From Malania oleifera (taxonomy: Eukaryota; Streptophyta; Magnoliopsida; Santalales; Ximeniaceae), in the NCBI RefSeq assembly GCF_029873635.1, contig NC_080418.1, positions 9,934,062 through 9,998,061 of the forward strand: a DNA stretch of 64,000 nucleotides. Direction: 5' to 3'. This document shows positions 24,640 to 37,922 of this stretch, piece after piece (position 1 is the stretch's first letter; each line of letters opens with the position of its first letter). The position numbers and the translations under genes were made by a program. The notes under the pieces were generated by a model that saw only the letters and a program-made list of their open reading frames with translations, ran no database searches and was not told the DNA's origin.

Positions 24640-26780
24640 AAATCATGTTCTCGTTTAATACGTTGAGCAAGCAAGGCAAGAATCACGCGGAGCCTGCATG
24701 TTGTCGTTGTCACATCAAATGTCAATCTCTAAAGTTTTAGATAAGAAGTACTTGTGAAGAGCATCAGTTTTCTTATTTCAAAAGGGTCATGATTGGATCT
24801 CGCATGTTGCGTTGACGACACTGAGTTTAGCACTACGCATAAGCTTAAATCCTCCGAACATAAAAAAAACTCATTCAACCCACTTCTTTAAAGAAATTAA
24901 CCAATTCTTTTTAAAATTTACATATTTTTTAAAAATTTGCAGAAAATATTTATTAATTTTATTTTTTATTACCAGGTTCAAGCCTAAAATTATGAAATTT
25001 AGGCTATATATTTTTATTAAATATTAAGTTTAATACTGCACTTGAAGAATTCGTTGGTGGTTGAAGTTCTTATCTAATAAAAATTATTTTTTAAGTAAAA
25101 TAAAATTTAAAAAAAATGTATAGCAAATGCTAAATAAACCATTTAGCATAGATGATGCTATCCAAACTCACCCCAAAAAATAAAAATACCATTATTCATA
25201 ATTAAATGTTTTAAATGATTATTTTATTTTTTAAGAGAAAGTAGAAAAAATAAAAAAAATTGCCATTTTCAATGGGAGAGCCAAGTGTTTTATTTGGGTG
25301 CTAATAGTTTCTTCCTTTAGCAAATTTCTTGTCCAATTTAAATTGAATTAAGCATGCTTTAGGCATTGAGCATAAGTTGCATTAAATTGGGCAATGCGAC
25401 AGTTAGACTACAGATACAAGAACATTACTATTGAGTTTAAAAGATTTAAAAATAAGAAAAAAATAATTAATTAATTAATTTATAGCTATCATCTTCAAAA
25501 TAAGCAAAATAAAGTTTGTATTTTGATTCAGTCAGTAGATGTTTCTATTTTTGAAGTTTAAGTAATTTTTAATTAATGAATTTTTTTTAATTCATTGAAA
25601 GCTGATATTAGTCTGATCTACATAATAGAAGACAACACATCTCTTATCTTATATCTCTCTGTTTCCCTTTAGGATTCATACTTGACGCCTCAAACATATT
25701 CAAACTTTAAGCACTAGAATGTTCCTTAATTATCGGTTGAAATCAAATCGTTTCACAATCACCCAAATTTTGAAAAAAATTGATTGTACTAATTCTCAGT
25801 GAAGGCTTTATGAAAATAATCGTCGATGGATGGACCCTCAAAATTAAATGAGCTTCATTTTTTTCAGCAATGGAATAAACTCTCTCTCTCTCTTTCACAC
25901 AGACACAGACACACACACATAGATGCGCGTTGTTAATGACGATGGACAAGTATGCAAAATTGGCTGAATTTATTGACTAACATGATTAAATTGAAAAGAG
26001 AATTAAGATGAATTTGTTTTAATGGTTAAAGTTCCTAAATAGCAATGCATATCAGAAGTGTTAATGAGTGAAGAATTGTGACAATTTGTTAAGAATTCTT
26101 TTTGGTTATTTTTATTTTCTTTAATAATGTAAATTGAAAGATTAAAGTGCAACTTGTATATGTTAGAGGCTTAATTTTACTTGAACGCATAAATATGATA
26201 TTATTTGACAATTTCAAAAAAATAAATAAAAAATAAAACAATAGTGCACATTATTAAAAATCTGTCTCAATTTTAATACCTCTCCTCACTTTTATTTAAA
26301 ATTTATAGAAGGCAACAAATTTGGGTGAGTTGGACATTATAGTGGTGGGACCACTAAATAGATGGTAACGACGTGGTCAAACTTGCTCGACACAATAGGT
26401 ATTTTTTGTTTTCTAAATCTAACTCTTAGAGTAAGCCTTGAAAGAATTATTTGAGGTAAGGACAAAAAATAAAATGTACATCTTTATAAAAATGGTAACT
26501 TTTAAAAATATAGCTTACAATTATTTAATCATATGAGTTTTATTTTATTTTCTTTTAAAAATAGAGATCATGAAGTAAGTAATCTTTTATTTAATTTTTA
26601 TTTAATGGTGAAAATAATGATGATAATAATAATAGGGGATGAGTGGTACAAGGCATGTGAACGTATGATTCCTCTTTTCCATAATTTGTTATTTTTATTG
26701 TTTTTTATTTTTCACTTTGCGGGGGTGAAGAAATATTAATGTCAATACGAACGATGAAATGATTCACGCCCCGTGCACAT
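24640..26780. other. Intergenic DNA upstream of SMO2, no gene seen
   Basis: AT-rich, no supported coding region. It contains a composite (CT)n/(AC)n microsatellite at about 25879-25919. Open frames here are short and low-complexity. Confidence 0.6.
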
Positions 26781-26789
26781 TCCACAGAA

Positions 26790-26797
26790 TATAAAAG
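26790..26797 (+). promoter_or_regulatory. TATA box of SMO2
   Basis: TATAAAAG sits 191 bp upstream of the SMO2 start codon. A C-rich then CT-rich leader (26805-26945, CTCTCTCT runs) follows, typical of plant 5' UTRs; transcription would start near 26825. Position and motif only; not tested. Confidence 0.65.
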
Positions 26798-26987
26798 CCC
26801 AGATCCCCCCCACCCCACCCCACTCGGCGACAGTCTGGCCTCTCTCTCTCTCATGGCCTGCCTCACCTCTCACTAGTACTCCACCGGCAATCCCACACCG
26901 ACTGTCACTACTCTCTCTCTCTCGCTCTCTCTCGCTCGCTCTCTGAGTTCGTTTCGGCCGGCGGTCGGCCATTCCTCTCCGGTGCTT

Positions 26988-29900
26988 ATGGCGTCGATTG
27001 TCGAATCTGGTTGGCTGGTACCGCCTTCACTCTTCACTACTCGTGCCTCTACAATTTACTCCGCTTTTTGCTGCTTTTGCTGTTTTGGCTGTTTTTGCTG
27101 CTCTTGCCCTAGATTTGATCTCTTCGCTTGAAATGTCTTGTCTGTAGTCCCGCATTGCTGGTTTTGGATCTGTTGATTTCTTTGTGTGCTCACATTAGAC
27201 TCTGTTTTCCTTTCACTCTGTTTATTGACTCGTTTTGATTCATTTTTTTTTGTCTTTTTCTTTGTCACCGTTCAAGAAAATATATATATTTTTTATTTTT
27301 CATTTTTCTAACATCTTGTCTGTAAAATCAGGATTCCCCCTGCGCTGTACACTTTGAATCCTTTTTTTTTCCGACGGTTCTAATCCGCATTTGTGCGCTT
27401 TTATAGATTATCAAAAAAAAAAAAAAAGAAGCCACAGTGGGGGTCGTATAATTCTTTTCTTTTTCACGTATATAATCCACATCTATATACGCTGTTACCG
27501 ATTAGTCAAAAAAAAAAAAAAAAGGTGGACGGTGGGGTATGCGGTTGTTCGCTTGAATGCCAATCATGATGGCTAGGTTATACTCCTATGAGTGATAGCG
27601 AGTGTGCTTAAATATCACAGGTTCCTCCAATTTTTTAGTTCTGTGGATGCGGAGATAGGAAAGTTTGTTGCGTAAAGTACTCTGATCAATATAAAAGCAT
27701 TGATCATGAACGGTTTGCAAATTCAAGATCAGGATTATTGGCTTGAATAGACATTAAATTAGTCAAATAGTTCAGGATTATTATTTTCTGTAATTGCGAC
27801 TGAACGTGTGAGCAGTCAAGATTATTGAAACTGACTGCGGGGAACAGCCTCCAGCAGTATCTACTGTCTGAGTTGGATCAAATGACTTAAGTTTGTTCTT
27901 TTATATGGTGGAAAATTTTGTTAGTTCTGTAATAATACTGCACATTATATGAACCAATCCTCCCCCTGCGCTCCTTTTTAAAGAAGTTATGGAAGACGGT
28001 TTTCAGTTTATGCTTGTTCTCATTCATTAATCTTGTTTGAAACTGATTGAAATTCGAAGTTTGCCAATTTCGGAAGGGAAGGGGTTCCAATTTCAGGTGC
28101 AAAAGGGAACACCATTATGATTCCCTGCTGGGGTTATTGTGGTTTGGAAAGTTGATATGGATTAAATCATTTTCTGCTTTCTTCACTGGTCCTAGAATGT
28201 GGTTATCACTTTTGTGAAATCCTTCTGTGTACATGATGCAGTATCTGATCACTCATTTCAGCGATTTTCAACTGGCATGCTTGGGAAGTTTCTTTCTTCA
28301 TGAAAGTGTCTTTTTCTTATCGGGTCTACCTTTTATATATATTGAGAGAGCAGGATGGCTGAGCAAGTACAAGATTCAGGTTCTGCCTTTTACACTTCGC
28401 AGTTAAAATTGAATTGCAATTACTATGTTCTTTGTGCAGTAGTATTTAATTCAGTTTGAGTATCTTATGGTGTTGAATTTTTTCTTTAGCCAACTTTATT
28501 TGGGATGTTCTAAAGGAAAATTTAATTCACAATTGTACACAGTCAAATATCTGGCTGCAATAGACTGCACAATGTTCATTGAGACATTATCATAATGTTT
28601 GCGTCAGTTGGGTTCTTGTTTTGCTGGGATATGGTTCCTTTTGTTTGTGACAATTTGAAGCAACCTCCAAAGTTTGCATCGGTTCAATTCTTGTTTTGTT
28701 GGGTTTTGTATCTTTTTGTTTGTGACAATTTGAAGCAATTTCGAAAGTTTTTCCTATTGATTTGACTGGTGGATCCCTGATGCACACTTTGTTTTGGTGG
28801 ACTGGAAAAATGCTAAAGAATATTCTCCTTCCTATTCTATTTGGGGGCTCCTACAATTGAATGGAAACTGAACTCTTGTCAAATGAATTAGGTGTAAAAA
28901 TGAGGAAGAAGAAAAATGATATATGATATTATTGGTTGCATATTTTAAGTGTTTTTGTTAGAATATGGTCATCATGAGAATATTTTCTTTGAGAGGGGAT
29001 TTAAGTGGATTGTTTAATTTGTAACATGCTAAATAGTTTCTCTTGAAGTGAGACTTTTTTATTAGCCGGTACCTTTATGTGTTTGTCTTGTCTATATGAA
29101 GGGCGCATATGGTTGTGGAAGGAAACTTATGAAAATTGAATAGAGTTTTAGTTAAACTATTAGTTCTTTTCCATATGAGTTGTGTGGCTTATTGTTGATC
29201 GGATGTTCTAGATTGTGTGAGGAAAAAATTGGTTTATCCCAATCTATAATTTAAGGTTGATTGAGCATTTAAGATTGATTTTGATCATGCCAGATCCATT
29301 AGTATCTGCATCACATGCACTATGTGATTTATCCCAACTTGCTTAGCATACTCTCTTTGAAATTCTTAATTTACTACCATTTATCTGCTTCCATCTTTGA
29401 GGACTACTTGTTTAATAGACTCTCTTTTATATTCTTAACGTGTTAATGGAGTAAAGATTGAAAATGGCATAATAGCCCTCAAGATCACTAACTTATGATC
29501 TTTTTTTCCTATTATGAACTTCTTTTTCTCCCAATCAAGCCATTGTTTATTTTACCATTAATGATGCCTCTAGTAAATGTAAAAAAGCGCACTGAATTAG
29601 ATGATGACATGATGTGGCGCTTGTTCATAACTACTTGGCTATTTATAGCCCTTTTAACCCAATCTAATTTGTATAACCTGGCCTTGCGTTATCAGAGCAC
29701 GTGAGGTCATGTGATATCCATTATACATCATCACATGATATCATCTTTATAAATCATAAGGATTCTTCAATGACATGGTTTGTTGCGTCTAATTCATGAC
29801 ATGGACTAGTGGTTCAAACCAGTTGCTAAGAAGAAGCGGTTTGATAAGGTAAATGTTGAAGCCATAATAGCTCATAAAGATTTAGAATACTTTGGGAGTA

Positions 29901-31507
29901 ATGCACTAATGCACATGTTGAGAAGAAGAAATAGAAGGAGAGAGAGGGAGGTTTAGTTCAAGTGGCAGCGACCTGTATCTCAAGCACAGGAGCATATTTT
30001 GATGGAAAGGAGTGTTTTACTTTGATGTTAAATAGGAGTTTGATGAAATTAGATAAGCTTTACTTAGCTATGACATGAAAAAAGTGGCACTTCATCAAAT
30101 TTAACGTCGCTTCTAACATTTTCATAGACGATGTTAGCAGCTGGATAAAATTGCTAAGGTTTAAAAAGTTGAATGCTTTGTTGGCAAAAAAAAAATATAT
30201 AGAGGATATATACCAATAACTAGTGGCACTTTGGGTTTTGGAGGCTATTAACCCATTAGGAATTGATGGATGGAGCAAGATTTGATTGTGTTGGTTGATC
30301 AATGTTAATCAGTTTGTGCTGGCTGCTATGTTGATTAGTGTTTTGCAGTCCAACAATTCTATCAACTTAACTGCTGCTGTCATTCTAATTTTTCAGCTGC
30401 ATTATTTACCCCAAAGAATTGCTTTGCATCCTTCTTTTCTCTCTGCCCTGTTTTCTTCATTTGCAGCAGCAGATGAAGAGTGGCAACATTTGCTTCTGGG
30501 CCATCTAAGAGGTGCTAGATCTCAGCTTTTGACTCTCTGACTGCCAGCAGCAGTGAGAGATCTGAATATTCTAGACTTTTCTATTTGTTTCAGTAATGTG
30601 GTGGTTCATCAAAGAAAACTGTGCCTGCCTGGAGATTTTATCAAGACATTGTCATTATTTAAATTGATTAAAGAGTTCTTCAAATTACCAACTTTTTGTA
30701 GATATTTAAGAAAATGTTGATCCAGCTTCAAGAAGTTTCTGCAACCACGCCATCTGAATTTTGAACTATCTTTCAAGTGTTTGAGGGGACCTGTGCATTT
30801 TTTTAGTTACGTTAATATTGATATTCTGATGATTTGATTGTAATTTTAGATCTTCAGTTTTATGTTCATGGGTCATGATAATTTTTTTCTAATGCTATGT
30901 TTCCATGGTCTAGGACCATTTGAGGCACATGAATTTGCATCTACAATCATGTCCCATTGTAGTTGGGTTTGCCCTATGGTTGATGAATTTGTTCTGTGCA
31001 TCAAATTTTTTGTTTTTTTTTGTTTTTTGTTTTTAAATTTTCTGAGGGAATAGTGCTGTCTTGCTTTCCTATGGCTGATTTTCATTTGTTAGAGGAATCA
31101 TTTTTAAGGATGGGCCTTGGCGCATCAGTAAGTTTCCTCCGTTGTGGCCGAGGCATCATCTGTTTGTCGAAACAGCTTCTTCGTGTGCAGGGGGGAAGAC
31201 CATGCATCAGTCCACTTACCTCAAAACCTGAAGTGGTGGCATTGTTTTGGGGGCGGGCAGGCGGGCAAGGGGGGTGGGGTTGCATTTTCTTCCAGTATTC
31301 TAATTCCACCGTGGGGAAACTAAAAAGGCATCATATCATTTACTTCATCTCTGCAATAATTTTGGACAATTTAGTGAACCAGACTGGAAGACCATCCCTC
31401 ACTGTTTGTGTCTGATGTAAGTAACTAAAAATTGGGGAAAAGCTGGAAGCTGTATCCTACTAGGTTTTGCATAGCAAAGAAAATTGTGCATATGTACAAA
31501 TTCTCTT

Positions 31508-31550
<43 letters not shown>

Positions 31551-34500
31551 CATATATTGTTTGTATTAATTTGTAGGTAGCTTTCTTATGCTAATGGTAG
31601 TATTCGACATTCATTTCTATTATCATCACTAACGGGCTACTTCTTCTACATATGACGATATGTAATGAACATACTTGTGTTGTTCGCCTCTTAGAAGGTA
31701 TATATTTCCTCGCACAGTTACTAATTTTGATATTCTTTGCAGACTAAAAATAATTCCCCTGCAGCTCAGGAGAAATGTATTACTCGCCTATTGCTATATC
31801 ATTTTGCCGTCAATCTTCCAGTTATGGTTGTTTCTTACCCCGTATTCAGGTTCATGGGCATGCGCAGCGGTCTTCCATTGCCCTCCTGGTATTTTCAGGT
31901 TCTTTATGTAATCAGGATTCATAAATCCATGATATATTCTGTTGCTTTAATTGCTCTGCATAAATGTGCCTGGCCATCTCCTCCCTTTTCATGTACAGTT
32001 TTGTCTTTCCCACTGCATAGTAAGCTCAATATTTCTTGTGTTCTGCAGGAAAGTGGTTCTAACGCAGATACTCTTCTACTTCATACTGGAGGATTTTGTA
32101 TTTTACTGGGGGCACAGGATTTTACATACAAAGTGGTTGTACCAACATGTGCATAGTGTCCATCATGAGTAAGTGAGAGTCTCAAGAGCCTGATGGGTGT
32201 ACAATTTTTGGAAATGTTGTCTCTGAGCTTCTATTTGGGTGCTCTAATGTGTTTTGTCTATTGTGTCGTCAGATATGCTACGCCATTTGGACTAACTTCA
32301 GAATATGCTCATCCCGCTGAGATATTGTTCCTTGGCTTTGCTACCATTGTTGGTCCAGCAATCACTGGGCCTCACCTGATTACTCTTTGGCTGTGGATGG
32401 TGGTTAGAGTCTTGGAGACTGTTGAGGCACACTGTGGTTACCATTTTCCATGGAGCCTGTCCAACTTTCTACCTTTGTATGGAGGGTGAGCTACTGAGTT
32501 TGTAAATTTTTCTTGTTTCTGCTTAGGAGCCTCTTAAGAGTTTGTCTGTGCTAAGTGTCATGCCTAAAATTTGAGTTTCACTTATTTTCAGTGCTGATTT
32601 TCATGACTATCACCACCGTTTACTTTATACCAAGTCTGGAAACTACTCATCAACTTTTGTGTACATGGACTGGTAAGTTTTTGGTGTGCTCTGCTTTAAG
32701 CTATACTTTTCAGTGGGTGGAAAAATTACATTAATAGCCATTAATTTGCTGGGTCAAATTTATGTGGAGTAGATGACGGTTATATTGAATTTTACTGCTC
32801 TTTCTTTTTCTTTTTGCATCAGTCAATTCATTTATTAGGGAAGTATTAAAAATAAAGCTTATGGATGCGGTTTACTTGAAAACTGTTCATGTTGATTAAT
32901 TTTCAAATCAGGAAGGCGGTTATTTTACTCTTTGCCAATTCCAAGAAGTGTTTTTTCAATGCTTGCAAGATGTGACTTGTGAGAAGTGGAAAATTAATCA
33001 ACATGAGCAGTTTTTTCCTGATGCTTGTGGACATGGTTGGGTGATGAAAGTATACTCTTTGAGGCATGAGTCATGATTAGCTTATCAAGTTGTTACAGAA
33101 AAGGAGAGAGCATCGGCGGGGAAGTTAGTATTAATTGCAAGTGGGAGTTCCAAATTTTGCTACTACCTCCACTTGGCAGCTGTTGTGCATTTGATACACT
33201 TTCAGGAATTAATCAGCTCCCAGATAGCACATTGAACAGTTGCTGCCAATCTTCCCTTTAATTGTGTTATTTGCAGGATGACGAATCTTTTTTGCTGTTA
33301 TGAGGGCTTATATAAGGAAACTTGCATATCTTCAATGCTATCAAATCCACTAACTTGTACAAGCCACTTCCCTGATTCAAACCTCCAAATCTGTCTGCTA
33401 AAATTCTCTAATCTATCAGCACACAAATCAAGCTTATTGAACCTGTTGGAAGGAACAATAAGAAGAAGAAAGCCTGAAGACTTTGTGTGTGTGGGGGGGG
33501 GGGGGGGGGGGGGAGATGGGGGTTGTATTGTTTTCATAAATATGAATTCTTCTCCGTCTTTTCCTTAATCTAGGCCGTCATCATCTGAATTGAAACATCT
33601 TTGTGTTCTTTCCTACTATACCCCAATCCAAATTATTATACTGCTTATCTCCCTCCTGCTGCCTCAAACATCAATCAAATCACTCTTTTCAATGATGCAC
33701 AATCTAGTATACGTTTGAAGCTCCTAACCATCTCAATTGCTCTTCCCTTGTTTTTTCAGCGGGAACCTTTTTGTATGTTTCTATGTTAAGTGTTTCATGG
33801 GTTCCAAATAGTTGTTGTAAACTGGTAATAAGAACTCGAGGAATTTGAGTTTCTGACTTGTTACAAGTATGCAGTGACTGAAGTTTAATAATGCATCAAC
33901 AACCAAGTTTTCCCACTACAACTCCCGCCATTTCCCCATTAGAACAACTAAGATCAGTGTTCTTATTCATCTATCATTATCATGGCAGCAACCTTTAAGT
34001 TTTGAGGCAGATGATGACATTCTTAATTTGATAGTTGCTCCACTGGTGCCTGTCGTGCATCCAAACATGGTTACTTGGTTTTGCAGGAGATTCCTTGGTT
34101 ATATGGTCCTTCTTCAACCTCCTTGATATGCATTCCATTATAGGACGGTACAGTCTTTGTCCTATGTGAGATAGCTGTGCCATTTGATGGGGCCCTTTTA
34201 CTAGTGGGTTGCTTCATGAGTTATGGGGCATGAATGGTGGACCAATTGGATGCTACAGGTTGCAAATGACTTGGTGCTTTTGTGACATTGCCTTGTAGTT
34301 GTACCATGCATAATCTACACTACCACACTATACGTGTATGCATGTATAGTGTGTGTGTGTGTAGTCAGTGAGGTTTCTTATCCTTGGTATTAAATTTACC
34401 ACTGAACTGTTGTTCACATAGCTTTGTATATCATGATTCTAATTTTTTTAGAATTATTCTATATTATATGCATTACATCCGTATATAATATATAGTATTT

Positions 34501-35151
34501 ATATATGTGCATGAACACTATGCATAATTATATTATACCAAATATAGTAGGTATAATTGATCCAAGGCTAATTAGCTAAGCATTCTTTTGTCTATCTAGT
34601 GTTTGAGCAGGGATATTATTCCTAAAGTTTTTCTATACAAGTACTAGCTTTAATCTTAGGGTTACCACCCTATATAAATATCCCCTATGATATACTTGCA
34701 AATTTTCTTTTAAGTCCATTCTGGTTGATTTTCTACTGCTGAAAGTCCTTGTTTTCTGTCCTTTTGAAGCTATTGCCTACAATGCTCTTGCCCAATGACT
34801 TGATGCATCAGTTGTATAAACAAAATTTTTGTACTTGCTGCTTTGTACATCATCATCAATACTTTAGGGGCTATGCGTTGTACTGCGTGATGCTTTCTCC
34901 ACTTCTTCTGCTTATTCAAATTCTGATTTCCTTCATAGCCTAATGCTATGGGATTTTGATGGCTAGGGTAGGGTGATCGTAGAATTAGAAAATGCATCTT
35001 TCACTGATGGGATTTGATACTAACAAGGACGCTTGCACTGACAGTGGCTTGTGTTTCTCGTGTTGGCAGGATATTTGGGACTGATGCAGGTTACAGAAAA
35101 TTGAAGGCACTGAAGGCTACAGGAGTGGAAGCAGGCAGCAAGGAAGCGTAA
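26988..35151 (+). CDS. SMO2: Sterol 4-alpha-methyl oxidase, SMO2 type (7 exons, 269 aa)
   Basis: Endoplasmic-reticulum membrane di-iron oxygenase of the fatty acid hydroxylase superfamily. SMO2 enzymes remove the 4-alpha-methyl group of 4-methylsterols in phytosterol synthesis. Coding exons: 26988-27017, 28242-28379, 31743-31888, 32049-32168, 32273-32485, 32592-32672 and 35070-35151. Every intron is GT-AG and phases join cleanly, giving one open frame of 269 codons plus TAA; plant SMO2 proteins are about 260-270 aa. The three histidine clusters that bind iron are intact: HRILH (127-131), HSVHH (140-144) and HDYHH (220-224). A hydrophobic segment at about 26-48 and others around 65-85 and 108-125 fit a multi-pass membrane protein. 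The start MASIVESGW matches the family amino end. Introns 2 (3.36 kb) and 6 (2.40 kb) are large. Looks fully functional. Confidence 0.96.
28380..31742 (+). other. Large intron 2 of SMO2
   Basis: A 3363-bp intron with GT...AG ends. It contains a (CA)n(TA)n microsatellite at about 31511-31552. Short open frames inside it are chance; no inserted gene or element with defined ends was found. Confidence 0.85.
32673..35069 (+). other. Large intron 6 of SMO2
   Basis: A 2397-bp GT...AG intron. It includes an unusual uninterrupted run of about 21 G (33493-33513) and a (GT)n run near 34350. No gene recognised inside. Confidence 0.85.
33493..33513 (+). repeat. Poly-G tract in SMO2 intron 6
   Basis: About 21 consecutive G preceded by GTGTGTGTG. 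Long G runs can form G-quadruplexes; the length may also be affected by sequencing error. Confidence 0.8.
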
Positions 35152-36600
35152 CTATAGGTGAGAAATATAATATTTTTGGGTAGTCGGAGGGCGGGGGGAT
35201 GGGTTCCTAATTTAAGGACACACCCTAGAAGAGGCTTTTGACTCTTTTCACCCCCTTCCTCATCTTGTGCGTGCACAAGAGTTCTTTTTTCCTGGTGTTT
35301 AATTTTGATGGTTATGGGTTGGTGGTGTGAGAATGTGGAATCGGTGGAAAGCTTTCTTTGGACATTTTGTACCTTCTTACAAAGCGTGCATGAAATGCAG
35401 TTCTGTCCCTTTTCTTCTCCTTCAGATCATCTTCCATTCCTGAGAGTCTCTTCTTCTTCTTCTTCTACTTCCTCTTAGCATTATGCTGGACACTCTGGTT
35501 GATATTATATATTTTGTTCATTCCCGTCCTTTTCCCCTAGAGACTTACAGTTTGCATTTTAATGATTTGATGATTTTGATTCTGTTCCGTTAAACCCCAC
35601 TTCTAATGTTTTCCCAAATGTGGTTGCTGCTCAATATTTGCTGAGACATTTGACAAAATTGGAGGGTTTCGGAGACTTCAAAGCTTCAAAAAATAAGCTT
35701 GGATGAATAAATCTTTCATTACCCTTAAAAATAAAAATAAAAAAACATTTGCTTTTTTTTTTTTCCCTGTTCAATTCATTACTTATGTATTTGAGCTTCT
35801 TGAGAACTCATTTAATTCACTCCCCTGTATAAAGAAAAATGGGATTACGTGAAGGGGTTCAGGGGTGATATGATATTGTTGTCAAAAATTATGAAAATAA
35901 TTACAAATGAAAGTTAAAAATTAGGAACAAAAATTTATTAAAAATTAACAACTTATTTGGTTGATATTTATGTCACTAATATAAGTTCAAAACTTGATTA
36001 AACAAATACCAATTTTTATTCTTGAAACAAATAACAATTATGAAATATGATTTAAATAATAAATTTTTTTTAAAAAAATAATAAATGTTATGGTAAAAAT
36101 TTAAATTGATATATTTATTTTACTTAATTATTATGTTTCAAAATTCATTTTTTATTAATGCAAAAATAATTTTAATCAGCATGAAAATTGAAAATAGTAA
36201 GCAATATTTTTAGCAGGAATTAAAATTGAAGGATATGCTATAAAATTGTGTATAAAGTGGATGATTTACTTTGTTATGATAGGTTGAAGTGGATTAAAAA
36301 TTATGAAATTTAATTTTTAAATTTTAAAAATTATAAAATTGATAATGTTAACAAACATGAAATTATAATATATTTTTTTCTGTATGAACTGAAAACTAAA
36401 AATAAAAATTAAGAATGATAAGCACTTAATTATTAATTTACTTCCCAATTTTGTACAATGAAGTGTTGATTTAGAGGGGAGGGACACTGCTATAGGGGTC
36501 TGACTGTCAAAAAGCTTCTTATTAAACGCCCAACAAATCCCAATTTCTATGGCAGCTTACTAGGACTGCCAAAAATTAGAAAAAGCGACGACGGCTTCCC
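35152..36600. other. SMO2 3' flank and intergenic DNA
   Basis: Contains the presumed SMO2 3' UTR, with AATAAA-like signals at about 35705 and 35730. AT-rich sequence without a supported gene follows. Confidence 0.5.
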
Positions 36601-36609
36601 TTTTTCATT

Positions 36610-36630
36610 CCTAACCCTAACCCTAACCCT
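36610..36630. repeat. Interstitial telomere-like (CCCTAA)n / telo-box cluster
   Basis: Three and a half CCCTAA units in a row followed by ATGGTGAAT. In plants, telo-box motifs (AAACCCTA) near transcription starts mark translation-related genes. The downstream frame stops at once, so no gene is supported. The unit is CCCTAA rather than the plant telomere CCCTAAA. Confidence 0.7.
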
Positions 36631-36699
36631 ATGGTGAATTAAGCCACCAAAAGCACCCTCGTTGGGGGACCCATTTGCTTTCATCCTTCCCTAACCTCC

Positions 36700-37043
36700 G
36701 GCATGCGAGCTATTCTTAAACTTAATTTTATATCTAATTATAGGAGTATATTTAAATTGAGTACTAAATCAACATAATGTGGTGTATGTGTTGAAAATAT
36801 TAAATTTGAAATATAAAATGTCAAAAAAACCGAATCAACATAATGTGGTTTAACTCGACTTGAAAATATTGAATTTGAAACTCAAATCGAACTCGGTTGA
36901 TTATAAATTTGTTGAACTCCAACTCGATTTTGTTATAAGTTTTTAAAATTCGAAATTGATTCGATTAAACTCAATTTGATTATAAATTATTATAAAAAAG
37001 AAATGCAAAATAATATAATGTACATTGACCAATTAATGTATGC

Positions 37044-37079
<36 letters not shown>

Positions 37080-37350
37080 GACTTATACAATATGCAATAA
37101 TATAATTACAAAAAGCTTGATTAGGTTCACGAGTAGTATTACAAAACTTGAACTCAACTTGATAAACTATTCAAGTCGCTCGAACTCGATGTTCACAAGT
37201 ACTACTACAAAATTCAAATTCAACTCATTAAACTAATTGAGTAGGTCAAGCTTGATTCCGACTCGAGGAGAATTGAGTTGCATTGGGCTGCAAAACGAGT
37301 TGAACATGAGTAACTTGTGAGAATTTACTCTAATACTCTTGTGATACACT
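36700..37350. other. AT-rich repeat-like DNA, no gene
   Basis: Contains recurring ACTCGA/TCGAACTC words on both strands around a (TA)n run (about 37047-37076), resembling a decayed inverted-repeat element. Ends not defined. Confidence 0.4.
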
Positions 37351-37356
37351 CATGGG

Positions 37357-37914
37357 TAGGGGTGAGCAAACGGTCGGTTCGGTTAAATTCGGGTAATTAA
37401 CCGAATTAACTGAAAAATTTGGTTAATATAAACCATTAACCGAACCGACCGAATTGACGAAAGACACCGAACCGACCCCAACCGAATTGCCCATTCGGGT
37501 AATTCGGTTAACCGATTTTAACCGAAATCATTTAAAATTAATTGTTAGAAATATAATACAATTATAAATTTTTTTTAAAACCAAATCCAACTTAATTAAA
37601 TACCTTATTTATTAATTTTATTAATGAAAATAATATTTTACCATAGAACAAAGAATCCAAATAGGTTAATTAAACTCCTTAATGTACTTACATGAGCAAA
37701 ATTTATATTCATAAATTATATTTAAAATCTACTTAATTAGTAATTCGGTTAACCGAAATTTTTTTACCCTTAACCGAACCGAAATCGATTAACCGAAATT
37801 TTGTAGAATTATAACCGAACTGACCGAAACCGGGATTTTTACCCGAACCGAACAGACCAATTTCGGCCGGTTAATTCAGTTAATTCGGTTTTCACCGAAT
37901 TTTGCTCACCCCTA
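37357..37914. mobile_element. hAT-like MITE (558 bp) with perfect 8-bp target duplication
   Basis: Terminal inverted repeats TAGGGGTGAGCAAA and TTTGCTCACCCCTA are flanked by CTCATGGG at 37349-37356 and CTCATGGG at 37915-37922. The 8-bp duplication and the TAGGGGTG end are characteristic of hAT elements. The interior is AT-rich with many CCGAATTAACCGAA-type words and no coding region, so it is non-autonomous. The perfect duplication argues for a fairly recent insertion. Confidence 0.92.
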
Positions 37915-37922
37915 CTCATGGG

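Noticed and set aside
27056-27268. Minus-strand frame rich in Lys and Gln in SMO2 intron 1
   Set aside because: Low-complexity T-rich intron read backwards.
31675-32172. Open frames reading through SMO2 exon 3, intron 3 and exon 4
   Set aside because: Shadow frames; the spliced frame with conserved histidine clusters explains the region.
36610-36630. True telomere or chromosome-end signature
   Set aside because: Only three and a half CCCTAA units, not the plant CCCTAAA unit, and ordinary genes lie on both sides.
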